Positions 53,946 through 64,000 of a DNA stretch of 64,000 nucleotides are shown here, piece after piece (the stretch's first letter is position 1; each line of letters opens with the position of its first letter). Position numbers and translations under genes: made by a program. The notes beneath the pieces were generated by a model. It was not told the origin of the DNA and did not search any database. It was given only the letters and a program-made list of their open reading frames with translations. Location: positions 62,001-126,000 of the forward strand of contig JAMFTG010000573.1 of the NCBI GenBank assembly GCA_023974075.1, given 5' to 3'. The DNA is from Chaenocephalus aceratus. Lineage: Eukaryota > Chordata > Actinopteri > Perciformes > Channichthyidae.

Positions 53946-54540
53946 GACCTGAGTCCAGCTGGTGAAACATTAATACAACATTAATGTAGATATGATGAAG
54001 CACGTACAGACAGAGACAGCATCTCAGTAAACAAGAGGAGAAGCTGACCTGAATCCAGCTGGTGAAACATTAATATAACATTAATGTAGATATGATGAAG
54101 CACGTACAGACAGAGACAGCATCTCAGTGAACATGAGGAGAAAACTGACCTGAGTCCAGCTGGTGAAACATTAATATAACATTAATGTAGATATGATGAA
54201 GCACGTACAGACAGAGACAGCATCTCAGTGAACATGAGGAGAAACTGACCTGAGTCCAGCTGGTGAAACATTAATATAACATTAATGTAGATATGATGAA
54301 GCACGTACAGACAGAGACAGCATCTCAGTGAACATGAGGAGAAGCTGACCTGAATCCAGCTGGTGAAACATTAATACAACATTAATGTAGATATGATGAA
54401 GCACGTACAGACAGAGACAGCATCTCAGTGAACAAGAGGAGAAACTGACCTGAATCCAGCTGGTGAAACATTAATACAACATTAATGTAGATATGATGAA
54501 GCACGTACAGACAGAGGCAGCATCTCAGTGAACATGAAGC
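53946..54540. repeat. 100-bp tandem satellite, 6 copies, upstream of OR3
   Basis: Landmarks end at 54,010, 54,110, 54,211, 54,311, 54,411 and 54,511; one unit has an extra A (GAGAAAACTGACC). Confidence 0.95.
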
Positions 54541-54997
54541 TGTGAAGCTGCTTTTATCACCGTCCTTCTTCCTCCGTGGAGCTCATTGTAAATTCATTTA
54601 AGGTCATCTGCCAATCACAAATATCTTGTTGTTTGGGAATGGGAGGTTCTGAGAAGGCAATGTCAAGTTAATGTAAAACAGACATAATCATCTTAAAATA
54701 GTAAATATTGAAAGCGTTCCTTTGATTAATTCAGTGCTTTGTTTGATGTTAGTAATATGTTCAGGTGTCAGATACACCGAGGGGTTACATTGGGCCCCGG
54801 CTCATAGGACGATGCTCTGACTTCATCACCCTCACATATTTGTCATATGTTTACAAAAAACTACATATATGTTAAAACTTTTCTCCTTCTTAACATGGAC
54901 TATATTCAGGGTCGATATGTGTTGACTTCATTTTGTTGCTGCTCCGTGCAAAGAGTCTGCAAACCACCCGTCCTGTAACACAGAGCTGTTTCTTAAA

Positions 54998-55000
<3 letters not shown>
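54541..55000. other. OR-block flank without a gene, copy 3
   Basis: Counterpart of 13,986-14,399. Includes a stretch (54,875-54,935, GGACTATATTCAGGGTCGAT) lost from copy 1. Nothing coding. Confidence 0.55.

Positions 55001-55046
<46 letters not shown>
55001..55046. repeat. (GT)n microsatellite, with duplicated flank
   Basis: 23 GT dinucleotides. The flanking CCCGTCCTGTAACA and GTTTCTTAAACC stretch is repeated on the far side (55,065-55,105), followed by a second short GT and poly-G tract (55,108-55,129). Confidence 0.93.
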
Positions 55047-55048
<2 letters not shown>

Positions 55049-55114
55049 GAGTGAGAACCCCCCGACCCGTCCTGTAACATGGAGGCCGTTTCTTAAACCA
55101 TGCTAAATGTGTGT

Positions 55115-55812
55115 GTGGGGGGGGGGGGGCTGTGGTTTCAAGGTCTTAGGTGCCTCAAGGGGCAATAACCCTCGAACCTCCTGGTGGACACCGGTGGTCA
55201 GGGAAGCCGTCCGACTGAAGAAGGAGGCCTTCAGGGATTTGTTATCCCGGGGGACTCCCGAGGCAGTTGCACGGTACCGACAGGCCCAAAGGGCAGCAGC
55301 CTCAGCCGTGGCCGAGGCAAAGCAGCGGGTGTGGGAGAAGTTCGGAGAAGACATGAAGAAGGACTTTCGAGCGGCACCAAAGTTGTTCTGGAAAACTGTC
55401 CGACACCTCAGGAGGGGGAAGCAGGGAACCATCCAAGCTGTGTACAGTAAGGATGGGACGTTGTTGACCTCAACTGATGGAGTGTTAGGGCATTGGAAGG
55501 AACACTTTGAGGAACTCTTGAACCCGACAACTCCGCCCTCTATGTTAGAGGCAGAGCTGGAGTATGACGGGGATCAACACCATTCTCCCGGAGGTCACTG
55601 AGGTCGTCAAACAACTCCACAGTGGCAATGCCCCGGGGGTGGATGAGATCCGCCCAGAAATGCTGAAGGCTCTGGGTGTTGAGGGACTGTCATGGTTGAC
55701 ACGTCTCATGAACGTTGCGTGGAATTCGGAAACAGTACCGAAGGAGTGGCAGACCGGGGTGGTGGTTCCCCTTTTCAAAAAGGGGGATCAGAGGGTGTGT
55801 CCAAATCTCACT
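55115..55812 (+). mobile_element. RTE-like LINE fragment, copy 3
   Basis: The best-preserved version of this piece: FKVLGASRGNNPRTSWWTPV, EAVRLKKEAFRDLLSRG and AKQRVWEKFGEDMKKDFRA, then FEELLNPTTPPSMLEAELEY in one frame. A one-base shift before GNAPGVDEIRPEML breaks it. No tandem duplication. It breaks off at CCAAATCTCACTCTTCGG (55,801), the same recombinase-side junction as in copies 1 and 2. Confidence 0.85.
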
Positions 55813-56425
55813 CTTCGGAGGTATCTGACGGCGGTAGAACTCCTTCCGATGATGCTGCTGCAGCTGCTGCAGCATCAGCATCAGTGGAGGATTAGAGAAA
55901 CTGATGTTTGCCTGGCACTCCGCGGCGAAGTGGGGAGGTAGAACTTCCACTCCGCTGCGGAACCCGTGGTGGGACCCCTGAGTCAGACGGTTTTTCTTGG
56001 AAACGCTTCATATCGGTCGGCCCGGGAGGTAAGAGACACGCAGGGTTACCCCCACGCAGCACACCCTCCCGGCCATCAGAGTCTAACCCGCAGTTCGGAG
56101 GAACCGACAGCCAGAGCACCAGCACGTGGACCGGGGGAGACCCTCCGATGGCGGGTCGAGTTTGTCATTCGATCAGAGAGGTCAGAGGAGAAGAACCCGC
56201 AGTTAGGAGGAACCGACCGCCGGAGCACCGGCACGAGGCCGGGCCGGTGGAGGCCCTCTGATGGCGGGTTGCATTTGCCATTCGATCAGTGAGGTGGGAA
56301 GAGAAGAACGCAGCAAAAATGGACAAAATCTGTTAATATACGGTCGAGTTAGGGGAGGGGAACGGCTGGACAAAGGCCGTCGGGGGGGCACCCAGGACCG
56401 GGCAGTGCCCCCGATAGAAAGAAAA
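55813..56425. repeat. Recombinase-tail remnant joined to GC-rich module, copy 3
   Basis: Only the Ala-tail part of the recombinase pseudogene is left (55,813-55,880, GATGATGCTGCTGCAG). It jumps directly to the GTGGAGGATTAGAGAAACTG point of the GC-rich module. Copy 1 has 2.2 kb more between these two points, so copy 3 carries a deletion. Confidence 0.7.
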
Positions 56426-57310
56426 AGAACCAGACAAAAGGGGTGAAAATGTAAAAAAGTATCTGAAAATAGTGCATCATAAGGCGGGTAGAGTCCCCTG
56501 TCAACTCCCCTTACATTCCTCCAGAGTCAGAAAAAAGTCTGAGTTAACTATTTGGAGAACCATAAAAAAGGGGTGAAAATGTAAAAAAGTATCCGAAAAT
56601 AGTGCCTCATAATCCTGGTAGAGTCCCCTGTCAACTCCAATGTCATTCCTTCACAGGCAAAATAGTCAGATTCCAGTTTTTGGAGAACCAGGGGAAATGG
56701 GTGAAAATGGAAATAAGTATCCGAAAATAGTGCCTCATAACCCGGGTAGAGTCCCCTATCAACTCCCATGTCATTCCTCCACAGGCAAAATAGTCAGATT
56801 CAAGTTTTTGGAGAACCAGGGAAAATGGGTGAAAATTGAAAAAAAGTACCCGAAAATAGTGCCTCATAACCCGGATAGAGTCCCCTGTCAACTCGCATAT
56901 CATTCCTCCACAGGCAAAATAGTCAGATTCAAGTTTTTGGAGAACCAGGGAAAATGGGTGAAAATGGAAAAAAGTACCCGAAAATAGTGCCTCATAACCC
57001 GGATAGAGTCCCCTGTCAACTCCCATGTCATTCCTCCACAGGCAAAATAGTCAGAATCAAGTTTTTGGAGAACCGGGGAAAATGGGTGAAAATGGAAAAA
57101 AGTATCCGAAAATAGTGCCTCATAACCCGGCTAGAGTCCCCTGACAACTCCCCTTGCATTCCTCCAGAGTCAGAAAAAGTCTGAGTTCATTTTTGGACAA
57201 CCAGAGAAAAGGGGTGAAAATGGAGAAATTGTATCCCAAAATAGTGTCTCTTAAGGCGGGCAGAGTCCCCTGGCAACTCTCCTTACATTTCTCCGATTTC
57301 GTGCAGATGG
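56426..57310 (-). repeat. 125-129-bp satellite array, about 7 units, copy 3
   Basis: The longest array of the family. The middle 4-5 units are a variant with CACAGGCAAAATAGTCAGATT in place of the GTCAGAAAAAGTCTGAG segment, present as a single unit in copy 2 (34,580), so it amplified in this copy. Confidence 0.9.
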
Positions 57311-58430
57311 TAGCTTGAAAAACATGAATGATTTTTTCTGATGGAGGAAGTATCGATTCCCCTCTCCGTTGTAAGTTGCAACGCGGGAGTGCAAAAGTGT
57401 CTGGGGCTTCGGCCCGAAGTGCCAAAGCGTTGGTCCCTTTCTCTGTTGGCACTTAGTCGGTTTTTGGAGAATTTTTTTTAACTTCCTTTTTGATTATTTT
57501 AAGATATAATTGAACGTTTTCTTTACTTTTTTCTTCTTTCCACGGGTGGGGGCGTATGGCAGGCTGCCTATGAGCTCCCAAATTCGGCCTGAAACCTGCA
57601 GGAATTGTGGGCTATAGTGTTAAAACGCCTGATTAATATGTTAGTAATGCTGGCAGCAGGTTCACTGCTGTTAGCAGGGTCTCACACTCACAGGCAAAGG
57701 CAAAAGGAAAACAGGTTTGTTCACACTTCCAGGAGACAGACCGCAAAAACCACCTCTCTGTGGCCCTTCACAGATCCCCAAAGGACGGACTAAGCCGCTC
57801 CAGCATGTCTTCCTAACATGCGCACTTCCATAACCTCGCACACCGTGAGACCCTGGGACCCCGGACTTAACCACTCCCCCACGGACTAAACCCAGATGTT
57901 CACACCCTACAGAACCTCATGCCCCTGGACACCCTAAAAGGGGGGTGGATTTTGCGGTGCTTTACCGTCCGCCCATCAGCATCCATATTCGGGCCTTCTT
58001 CACGGCACCCCCCCTGTGCTGGAGGTTCAAACTTTAACTGTTGTGTCATATTTCGTCTTTCCACGGGTGGGTGAACCTGGCAAAACAGTGTACCCAAACT
58101 CAAGCACTCTCACTCTGACTAAACACATAAGGACATCCGGGTAAGACCTTAGTGCCCTTAGTGCCCCTGGTCCTCCATGTCGTTAAATGAGCTCAGTAAT
58201 GTACTGCACAACATCACATGGGTATATGAGCTCCGTATTGCCCTGCAATATCACATTTGGTGTATTTCCAAAAAGCTATAAAAATACACCTATCGCTGTC
58301 ATGTCCTGTAAAATATCATTCTTTGTTTATTTACATAATTCAGGCAAATACACATATCTTTGTCTGCTCCAGGAGCTTCAAAGTGCAGACTCCTGAGCTC
58401 CATCATGTCCTACAAAATATCATTCTTCCG
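57311..58430. repeat. Recurrent modules, copy 3
   Basis: Order: CCGTTGTAAGTTGCAACG stem block, GGGGGCGTATGGCAGG block, CTTCCAGGAGACAGACCGCA / CCCAAAGGACGGAC module, one 120-bp-type unit (57,950-58,020), the TAGTGCCCTTAGTGCCCCTG block and the ATATCATTCT module. No gene is recognised. Confidence 0.65.
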
Positions 58431-59346
58431 ACCGCCAAGCACCGGCACGTGGACCCGGGCAGGAGGCCCTCCGATGGCGGGTCAAATGTGCTGATAGCAC
58501 AGCTGACGGCTGGACACTAGCTGTAGAGGAACACCAGGGCAGGACCAAGCAGTTCCCTCTTTGCAGACAAGCATATGTGGTTGTTACGCAGGATCAAAAC
58601 AGGTAGCCTGTGATGAAGTCGGGCCGACCCTATATCATGTGAAGCCACCGAGCCGTGGTCCCCGAGGGAACTGGTGCCCGGAGCAAGGCCAATTGCTGAA
58701 TGCTGCAGCCGACTAAGGCCGCTATGCAACAGTGGAGGTTTAGAGAAACTGATGTTTGCCTGGCACTCTCCGCGGTGAAGTGGGGAGGTGGAACTTTCAC
58801 CCCGCTGCGGAACCCGTGGTGGGACCCCTGAGTCAGACGGTTCGTCTTGGAAACGCTTCATATCTGTCGGCCTGGAAAGTAAGAGACTGCAGGGTTACCC
58901 CACGCAGCACACCCTCCCCGGCCATCAGAGTCGAACCCGCAGTTCGGAGGAACCGACAGCCAGAGCACCGGCACGTGGACCGGGGGAGAAGACCCTCCGA
59001 CGGCGGTCGCGTTTGCCATTCGATCAGTGAGGTCAGAGGAGAAGAACTCGCAGTTCGGAGGAACTGACCGCCAGAGCACCGGCACGAGGCCGGGCCGTCG
59101 GAGGCCCTCTGATGGCGGGTTGCGTTTGCCATTCGATCAGTGAGGTGAGAGGAGAAGAACGCAGCAAAAATGGACAACATCCGTTAATATACGGTCGAGT
59201 TGGGGGGGGGAACGGCTGGACAATGGCCGTCGTGGGCACCCAGGACCGGGTAGTGCCCCCGGTAGAAATAAAAATAAAAAGAACCAGACAAAGTGATGTT
59301 ATTGGACCCTAGGTGGCGGTCTTCTAATAGGGTTGTACTTGTACTG
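58431..59346. repeat. GC-rich repeat module, copy 3, and segment junction
   Basis: A second GC-rich module in this copy, closest to 17,341-18,200. At 59,293 it passes into GTGATGTTATTGGACCCTAG, the start of the duplicated 18.84-kb segment. Confidence 0.7.
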
Positions 59347-61057
59347 CATGGGGGGGTGGCAGAAAGTCAACATGAGAGCCCACTTACCACATATTAAACA
59401 AATATTAACGTACTGTGTACTTATACTTATGGGGAGGGTTGGGGGTGTCCGACAATATGGGGTCCCACTTACCGAATATTTGTAATGTTGTGGGGGGTGT
59501 CCGTCAACTCAATATGGGGTCCCACTTCCCAAATATTTGTACCATGTACTTATACTTATGGGGGGGGGGTGTCTGGAAATCTGAAGTATGGAAATTTAAA
59601 GCCACCCATAATTTTTTTTTCAATAACATTTAAAATTTCTCACATAATCCTGATTTACGTGTATAGTCTGAGAGGCTGGTGCTGGAGAAGAATGAGCCAA
59701 TTGAAAAAAAAATCCAAAAATGTGCTTGGCGCTCCGAGCCTTTGAGAGTGTCTTGTTTAGCTTGTGTGGAACCCGCTTGCAAAATATGGGGACCCTGCGA
59801 CCTTCCACAAGGTAAAAAACCGAGGTCAGAGGTCACGTTTTCATGCCATACTGTGCCCTTTACGCGGAAAGGAAGGTCCGACCGCCTTGAACTTGCTCTC
59901 ATTAGAACCGGCTCGAAGAGTACATGCAGATTGATGCCTCTGCTGCTCCTAATGTCAAAGGTTACGGCTTGAAATGTAACAAAGCTACAAAGGTCAAAGG
60001 TCACGCTTTCATGCCTTACGGTGCCCTTTACAGCACAAAGGAAGGTCCGACCGCTTTGAGCTTGATGTCATTTTAACCGTCTCGGAGAGCAGATGCAAAT
60101 GGATGCCTCTGGTGCGACTAAATGTCAAAGGTTACGACTTCAAATGTAACAAAACCTTCCGTTAAGGCCTTTGAGAAGCCGCAGTGCTCCGTGAGTGTTT
60201 AAAGTACTTTGAAAAGGGCTAAAGAGATAATTTTTCCACAGGGGGCCTCTAAATAGGGCCCAGATCAGGAAATCTGAAGTATGTAAACTGTAACCCACCC
60301 AGAACGTTTTTTTCAATAAAATGTCAAACTTTCTCACAAAATGCTGTCTGGAGCTTAGCATCCGACAGGCTTGTGTTGGCAGATGGGAAGAAAATTTAAA
60401 AAATTTAAAAAATGTGGTTGGCGCTCCGAAACTTCGAGAGTGTGTTGTTGCACTTGTGTGGAACCCACTTGCAACATTGGGGACTCTGCGACCTCGGACA
60501 AGGTGAAAACCGAGGTCAGAGGTCACATTTGCAATGCCGACAGTACCCTCGACGGCACAAAGGAAGTTCCGACCGCTTTGAGCTTGCTCTCATTAGAACC
60601 GGCTCGAAGAGTACATGCAGATTGATGCCTCTGCTGCTCCTAATGTCAAAGGTTACGGCTTGAAATGTAACAAAGCTCCAAAGGTCAAAGGTCACGCTTG
60701 CATGCCGTACGGTGCCCTTTACAGCACAAAGGAAGGTCTGACCGCTTTGAGCTTGATGTCATTTTAACCGTCTTGGAGAGCAGATGCAAATGGATGCCTC
60801 TGGTGCATCTACATGTTAAAGGTTACAGCTTAAAATGTAACAAAACCTTCCGTTAAGGCCTTTTGAGAAGCCGCAGTGCTCCGTGAGTGTTTAAAGTACT
60901 TTGAAAAGGGCTAAAGAGATCATTTGTTCACAGGGGGCCTTTAAATAGGGCCCAGATCAGGATCTGAAATATGGGAACCCTAGCCCACCCAGAACTTTTT
61001 CAATCAAATGCCATCATGCATTACTGCCATTGACGTCTGACTGCCCTAGCTCCGCCC
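59347..61057. repeat. 0.7-kb tandem duplication carrying DR1 AGGTCA pairs; absent from the 18.9-kb copy
   Basis: Two units of about 690 bp (about 59,600-60,290 and 60,290-60,990) share GGAACCCGCTTGCAAAAT-type, AGAGTACATGCAGATTGATG and CCGCAGTGCTCCGTGAGTGT stretches; a third partial unit is at 61,375-61,640. Four DR1-type sites are seen: AGGTCAGAGGTCA at 59,823 and 60,513, and AGGTCAAAGGTCA at 59,991 and 60,682. The paralogous segment at 18,897 goes straight from CTTGTACT to GAGGTCC. The left 250 bp have G-runs and repeated TACTTATACTTATGGGG. No gene is called. Confidence 0.75.
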
Positions 61058-62600
61058 CCTGAGGTCCTAGAGACGCACGGAGGGCTGAATTGGATGCGGA
61101 ATAATTAAGGTGGGGAATAGCAATTGAGCCCGAACCGATCAGACTTTGTTATCAAAAGATACGAATTAGTAGCACTATCGGACAAACCACGTTTCAGTGT
61201 CATAACATTGATATAAACTCAAGCATATGAGTGACGCAATTGATATCACTGCAAAATATTCCCTGCTATATGTAGTACATTGGTGTAGAATTTCAGGGAT
61301 CCAGCTGCTACCCGTTCGCTCCTATAAAATACTTTTAATTAAAAAAACGTGAAATCCTAAAAGAGATATAAATAGATAATTTTTTCACAGGGCCCAGAAA
61401 GGGCCTAAATAGGGCCCAGATCAGGGATCTGAAGTATGGGAACCCTAGAACACCCAGAACCTTTTTTCAATCAAATGGCAAACTTTCTCACAAAATCCTG
61501 ATTTACTCGTAGAGTCAGACAGGGTTTTGCTGGAGAAGAATGAGAAAATTGAAAAAAATGTGCTTGGCGCTCCGAGCCTTTGAGAGTGTGTTGTTGCACT
61601 TGTTGTGGAACCCGCTTGCAAAATGTGGGGGACCCTGCGACCGTGTACACAGTACTAAGAGCCATTTCATTTTATTCCCCTCCCCACCACAAGGCTGGCA
61701 GATTCTAAGCAGTGCAGTTGCAGTGATATAGGGTTGCTCATTGGTGCGGATGGTCGCGACTTCGAATCCATGGTATGGCATGCATGCAACATTTTTTATA
61801 TTTAGTCAAGAGATAATTATATGTGGAAAGTTGTCTTCTCAGACTCTCCATATTTGAAGTTGATTATTGTATAGTTAGTGTTATAGTATTTTAGGGTAGT
61901 TAGTATAATAGGTTTATTCATTTTGTAACTATTAAATGTAAAACACACATTTTTACATGCTGGCAGTACTTCCATTCGCTTTGTCTTGGTCTTTAGATGT
62001 GATTTGATGTGTCGTTTATACATTTTGATGGCGGAAAAGATATGAAAATGTCCCGTTGATATACATACTGAAAATATATGCATATATACTAGCCTTTTTT
62101 CCCTGTATTCTCTAAGCTGCCTTGTGTCATACTGAGATAAGCGTTGGTCTTTGCTCTGGGGGACCCGGGTACGATACCTGCCTGAGATCTTTTAATGGAA
62201 ATGTGAAAATTATTTAAAATTAGTTGAATTGAGAGAGGGATACTTTTAAGTTAATTATTATAGGTTTAGTTATTATGGAATTATTAAATATAACAATTGT
62301 GTTGAATTAAGAGAGAGTTACATTATAATTTATGTCAGGGTGTACAGTGAATGTGTGAAATACTAATATTATGCTAACCGCTAGTCGCTAAGCTAACGGC
62401 AGCCATTTCAATGTATTTTTCCATTGAAAATGCTAACCGCTAGCAGCAAAGCTAGAATCACAGCCACTGGTCCGTTTGCGGATACTTTGCACCGTTGTTC
62501 ACACGCTAGAAGTCTGTGAGCACTTCGGTTAGCTTCGTCTTGATCTGTAGATGTCATTTGATGCATCGTTTGTCCATTTGATGTGTGTGTAAAAGACTAC
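61058..62600. repeat. Duplicated segment with tRNA-like B-box sequences, second copy
   Basis: Direct counterpart of 18,897-20,000, about 300 bp longer because it keeps more of the 0.7-kb unit (61,360-61,640) and an extra GCTAACCGCTAG repeat region (62,240-62,440). tRNA-like stretches lie at 61,735-61,780 (CTTCGAATCC) and 62,130-62,190 (GATAAGCGTTGGTCTTTGCT, GGGTACGATACC). No gene. Confidence 0.65.
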
Positions 62601-63345
62601 TGTCTGCACGAAATCGGAAACCGGAAAGTCGGTTTTTGAAAGGGAAAGAAAAACGGCTGCCTCACTTCATGGAGGAATGTCTCCCCGCTCCATGTGCACT
62701 CTGGCCCCGGTACATGTGTTGCCTGGAGACCCCCCAGTATGGTTCTTCAAAGACTTCAAAGTCTGAAACTGGTCTCTGGAGGAATGTGAGGAAAGTGGAG
62801 TTGTCAGGGGACTCTACCCGCATTATGAGGCACTATTTTCGGATACATTTCATCCATTTTCACCCCTTCCTCTGGTTCTTCCAAAAGTTAACATATTTTT
62901 TCTGACTCTGGAGGAATGTAAGGGGAGTTGTCAGGGACTCTACCCGCATATGAGGCACTATTTTCGGATACATTTCATCCATTTTCACCCCTTCCTTGGT
63001 TCTTCCAAAGTTAACATACTTTTTCTGACTCTGGAGGAATGTAAGGGGAGTTGTCAGGGGACTCTACCCGCATATGAGGCACTATTTTCGGATACATTTT
63101 TTCCATTTTCACCCCTTTTCTATGGTTCTTCCAAAAGTTAACTTAGACTTTTTCTGACTCTGGAAGAATGTAAGGGGAGTTGTCAGGGACTCTACCCGCC
63201 TTACGGGACACTATTTTCGGATACTTTTTTCCATTTTCACCCCTTTTCTATGGATCTCAAAAAAGTTAACTCAGACTTTATTAAATTATTTTTTTATATA
63301 TGACTTATTTTTTAAATATAGTGGGGATAGTGGAATTAACTAGTA
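62601..63345 (+). repeat. Terminal module plus 125-129-bp satellite array, second copy
   Basis: Direct counterpart of 20,001-20,625 with one extra unit. Ends at the shared TAACTAGTACCCAGT point. Confidence 0.85.
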
Positions 63346-64000
63346 CCCAGTACTGAGAGGGACTGACTTTGATTGCAGATATAGCAATATTTGAATAAAA
63401 AAAAAGTGCACCACAATATGTATATAGTATAATATATTATAATATCTATAATATATATTTAATAATTCTATTTTGACTACTAGTTTCGGGTGGGTTTCGA
63501 ACCTACTGAACCTACCGGACCAGTGCTTATCTCAATGTCCCACAAGTGGCGCTGAGAGCTTATGGAGAATAAGTGTGCTTTATAGATTCGTCAATAGAGT
63601 AACGAGACATTTAGCTTTGTTTTCCACCAGTAAAATGTACAAACGACACATCAATTCACATCTACAGATGAAAACGAAGCGAATGGACGTACTGCCAGAC
63701 TCATAGTGTGTATACATCGAGAGGTGAAATCTCTCCCCCTGCTCTCTCCGTTTCTCAACAGTGACGTCACTTTCAGCTTCACTTTAACAATTACAATGAG
63801 CAAAATACATTTCCCTTTATTTTCCACCATCAAAATGGACAAACGATGCCTCAAATGACATCTACAGATCAAGACGAAGCGAATGGAAGTACTCCATAGA
63901 CTCCTAGCGTGTCTAGTTTTTCTGTTTGAGCACTATTTACATTTCTGATTAGCCCAGAAATGTGAGAGATCTCACGTCTCAATTTCCACACACTAGGAGT
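63346..64000 (-). repeat. Inverted copy of 49.4-50.06 kb, with tRNA-like B-box
   Basis: Reverse complement of 49,440-50,060, including the B-box-like GGTTTCGAACC (63,493-63,503 on this strand) and two copies of the CATTCGCTTCG module (inverted). The window ends inside it. Confidence 0.7.

Noticed and set aside
60170..60240. 28S rRNA-like stretch (AAAGTACTTTGAAAAGGGCT)
   Set aside because: The similarity is short, repeated within a 0.7-kb unit, and not supported by flanking rRNA sequence.

Overview
The window is eukaryotic and looks like a teleost fish genome. It holds three intact, intronless odorant receptor (OR) genes of about 316 codons. Around them lie fish-type non-LTR retrotransposon pieces (RTE-like and L2-like), a Ty3/gypsy LTR with a broken gag, hAT-like and Kolobok-like DNA transposons, microsatellites and many satellite arrays. 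No bacterial-type features (operons, CRISPR, Shine-Dalgarno sites) are present.

Large-scale layout. One OR-bearing block occurs three times: copy 1 at about 1.73-18.8 kb (OR1 at 11.07-12.02 kb, minus), copy 2 at about 34.1-44.1 kb (OR2 at 40.90-41.85 kb, plus) and copy 3 at about 50.76-59.3 kb (OR3 at 51.87-52.82 kb, minus). Copies 1 and 2 are an inverted pair centred near 26.5 kb; copies 2 and 3 are an inverted pair centred near 47.4 kb. Each block runs, outward from the receptor's 5' side: a start region with a CRE-like palindrome over the ATG and an everted AGGTCA pair; degenerate repeats; a 100-bp tandem satellite (8, 7 and 6 copies); a GT/CA microsatellite; an RTE-like fragment; a broken tyrosine-recombinase-like fragment (copies 1 and 2); and a series of satellite modules.

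Dating by insertion. The copies act as empty sites for one another. An 8.5-kb hAT-like element (2,425-10,921, 8-bp target duplication) sits only in copy 1, and a 6.9-kb Kolobok-like element (3,365-10,303, flanked by TTAA) is nested in it. A 1.1-kb TA-flanked MITE (42,562-43,687) sits only in copy 2. A second hAT-type terminal pair (44,121-47,939) bounds a composite of L2-like and gypsy sequence.

The most interesting object is at 21,070-31,056. About 10 kb interrupts a gypsy gag sequence whose uninterrupted paralogue is at 46.5 kb. The insert has no terminal inverted repeats and is flanked by the short direct repeat CCTTRCA. It carries an apparently intact three-exon gene (27,498-25,109, minus, 740 aa predicted) with two C2H2-like fingers and a tyrosine-recombinase catalytic set (R, K, R, H, Y). 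The rest is tandem repeats, including many copies of a short palindrome. I read it as a large Crypton-like tyrosine-recombinase transposon loaded with satellite arrays. Degraded relatives of the same recombinase and the same satellites occur in the flanking blocks.

The right end (59.3-64 kb) holds a 0.7-kb tandem duplication rich in DR1 nuclear-receptor half-site pairs, a second copy of the 18.8-20.6 kb segment, and tRNA-like B-box repeats. Apart from the three ORs and the recombinase-like gene I see no intact protein gene. All family names come from motifs read by eye, not from database searches.
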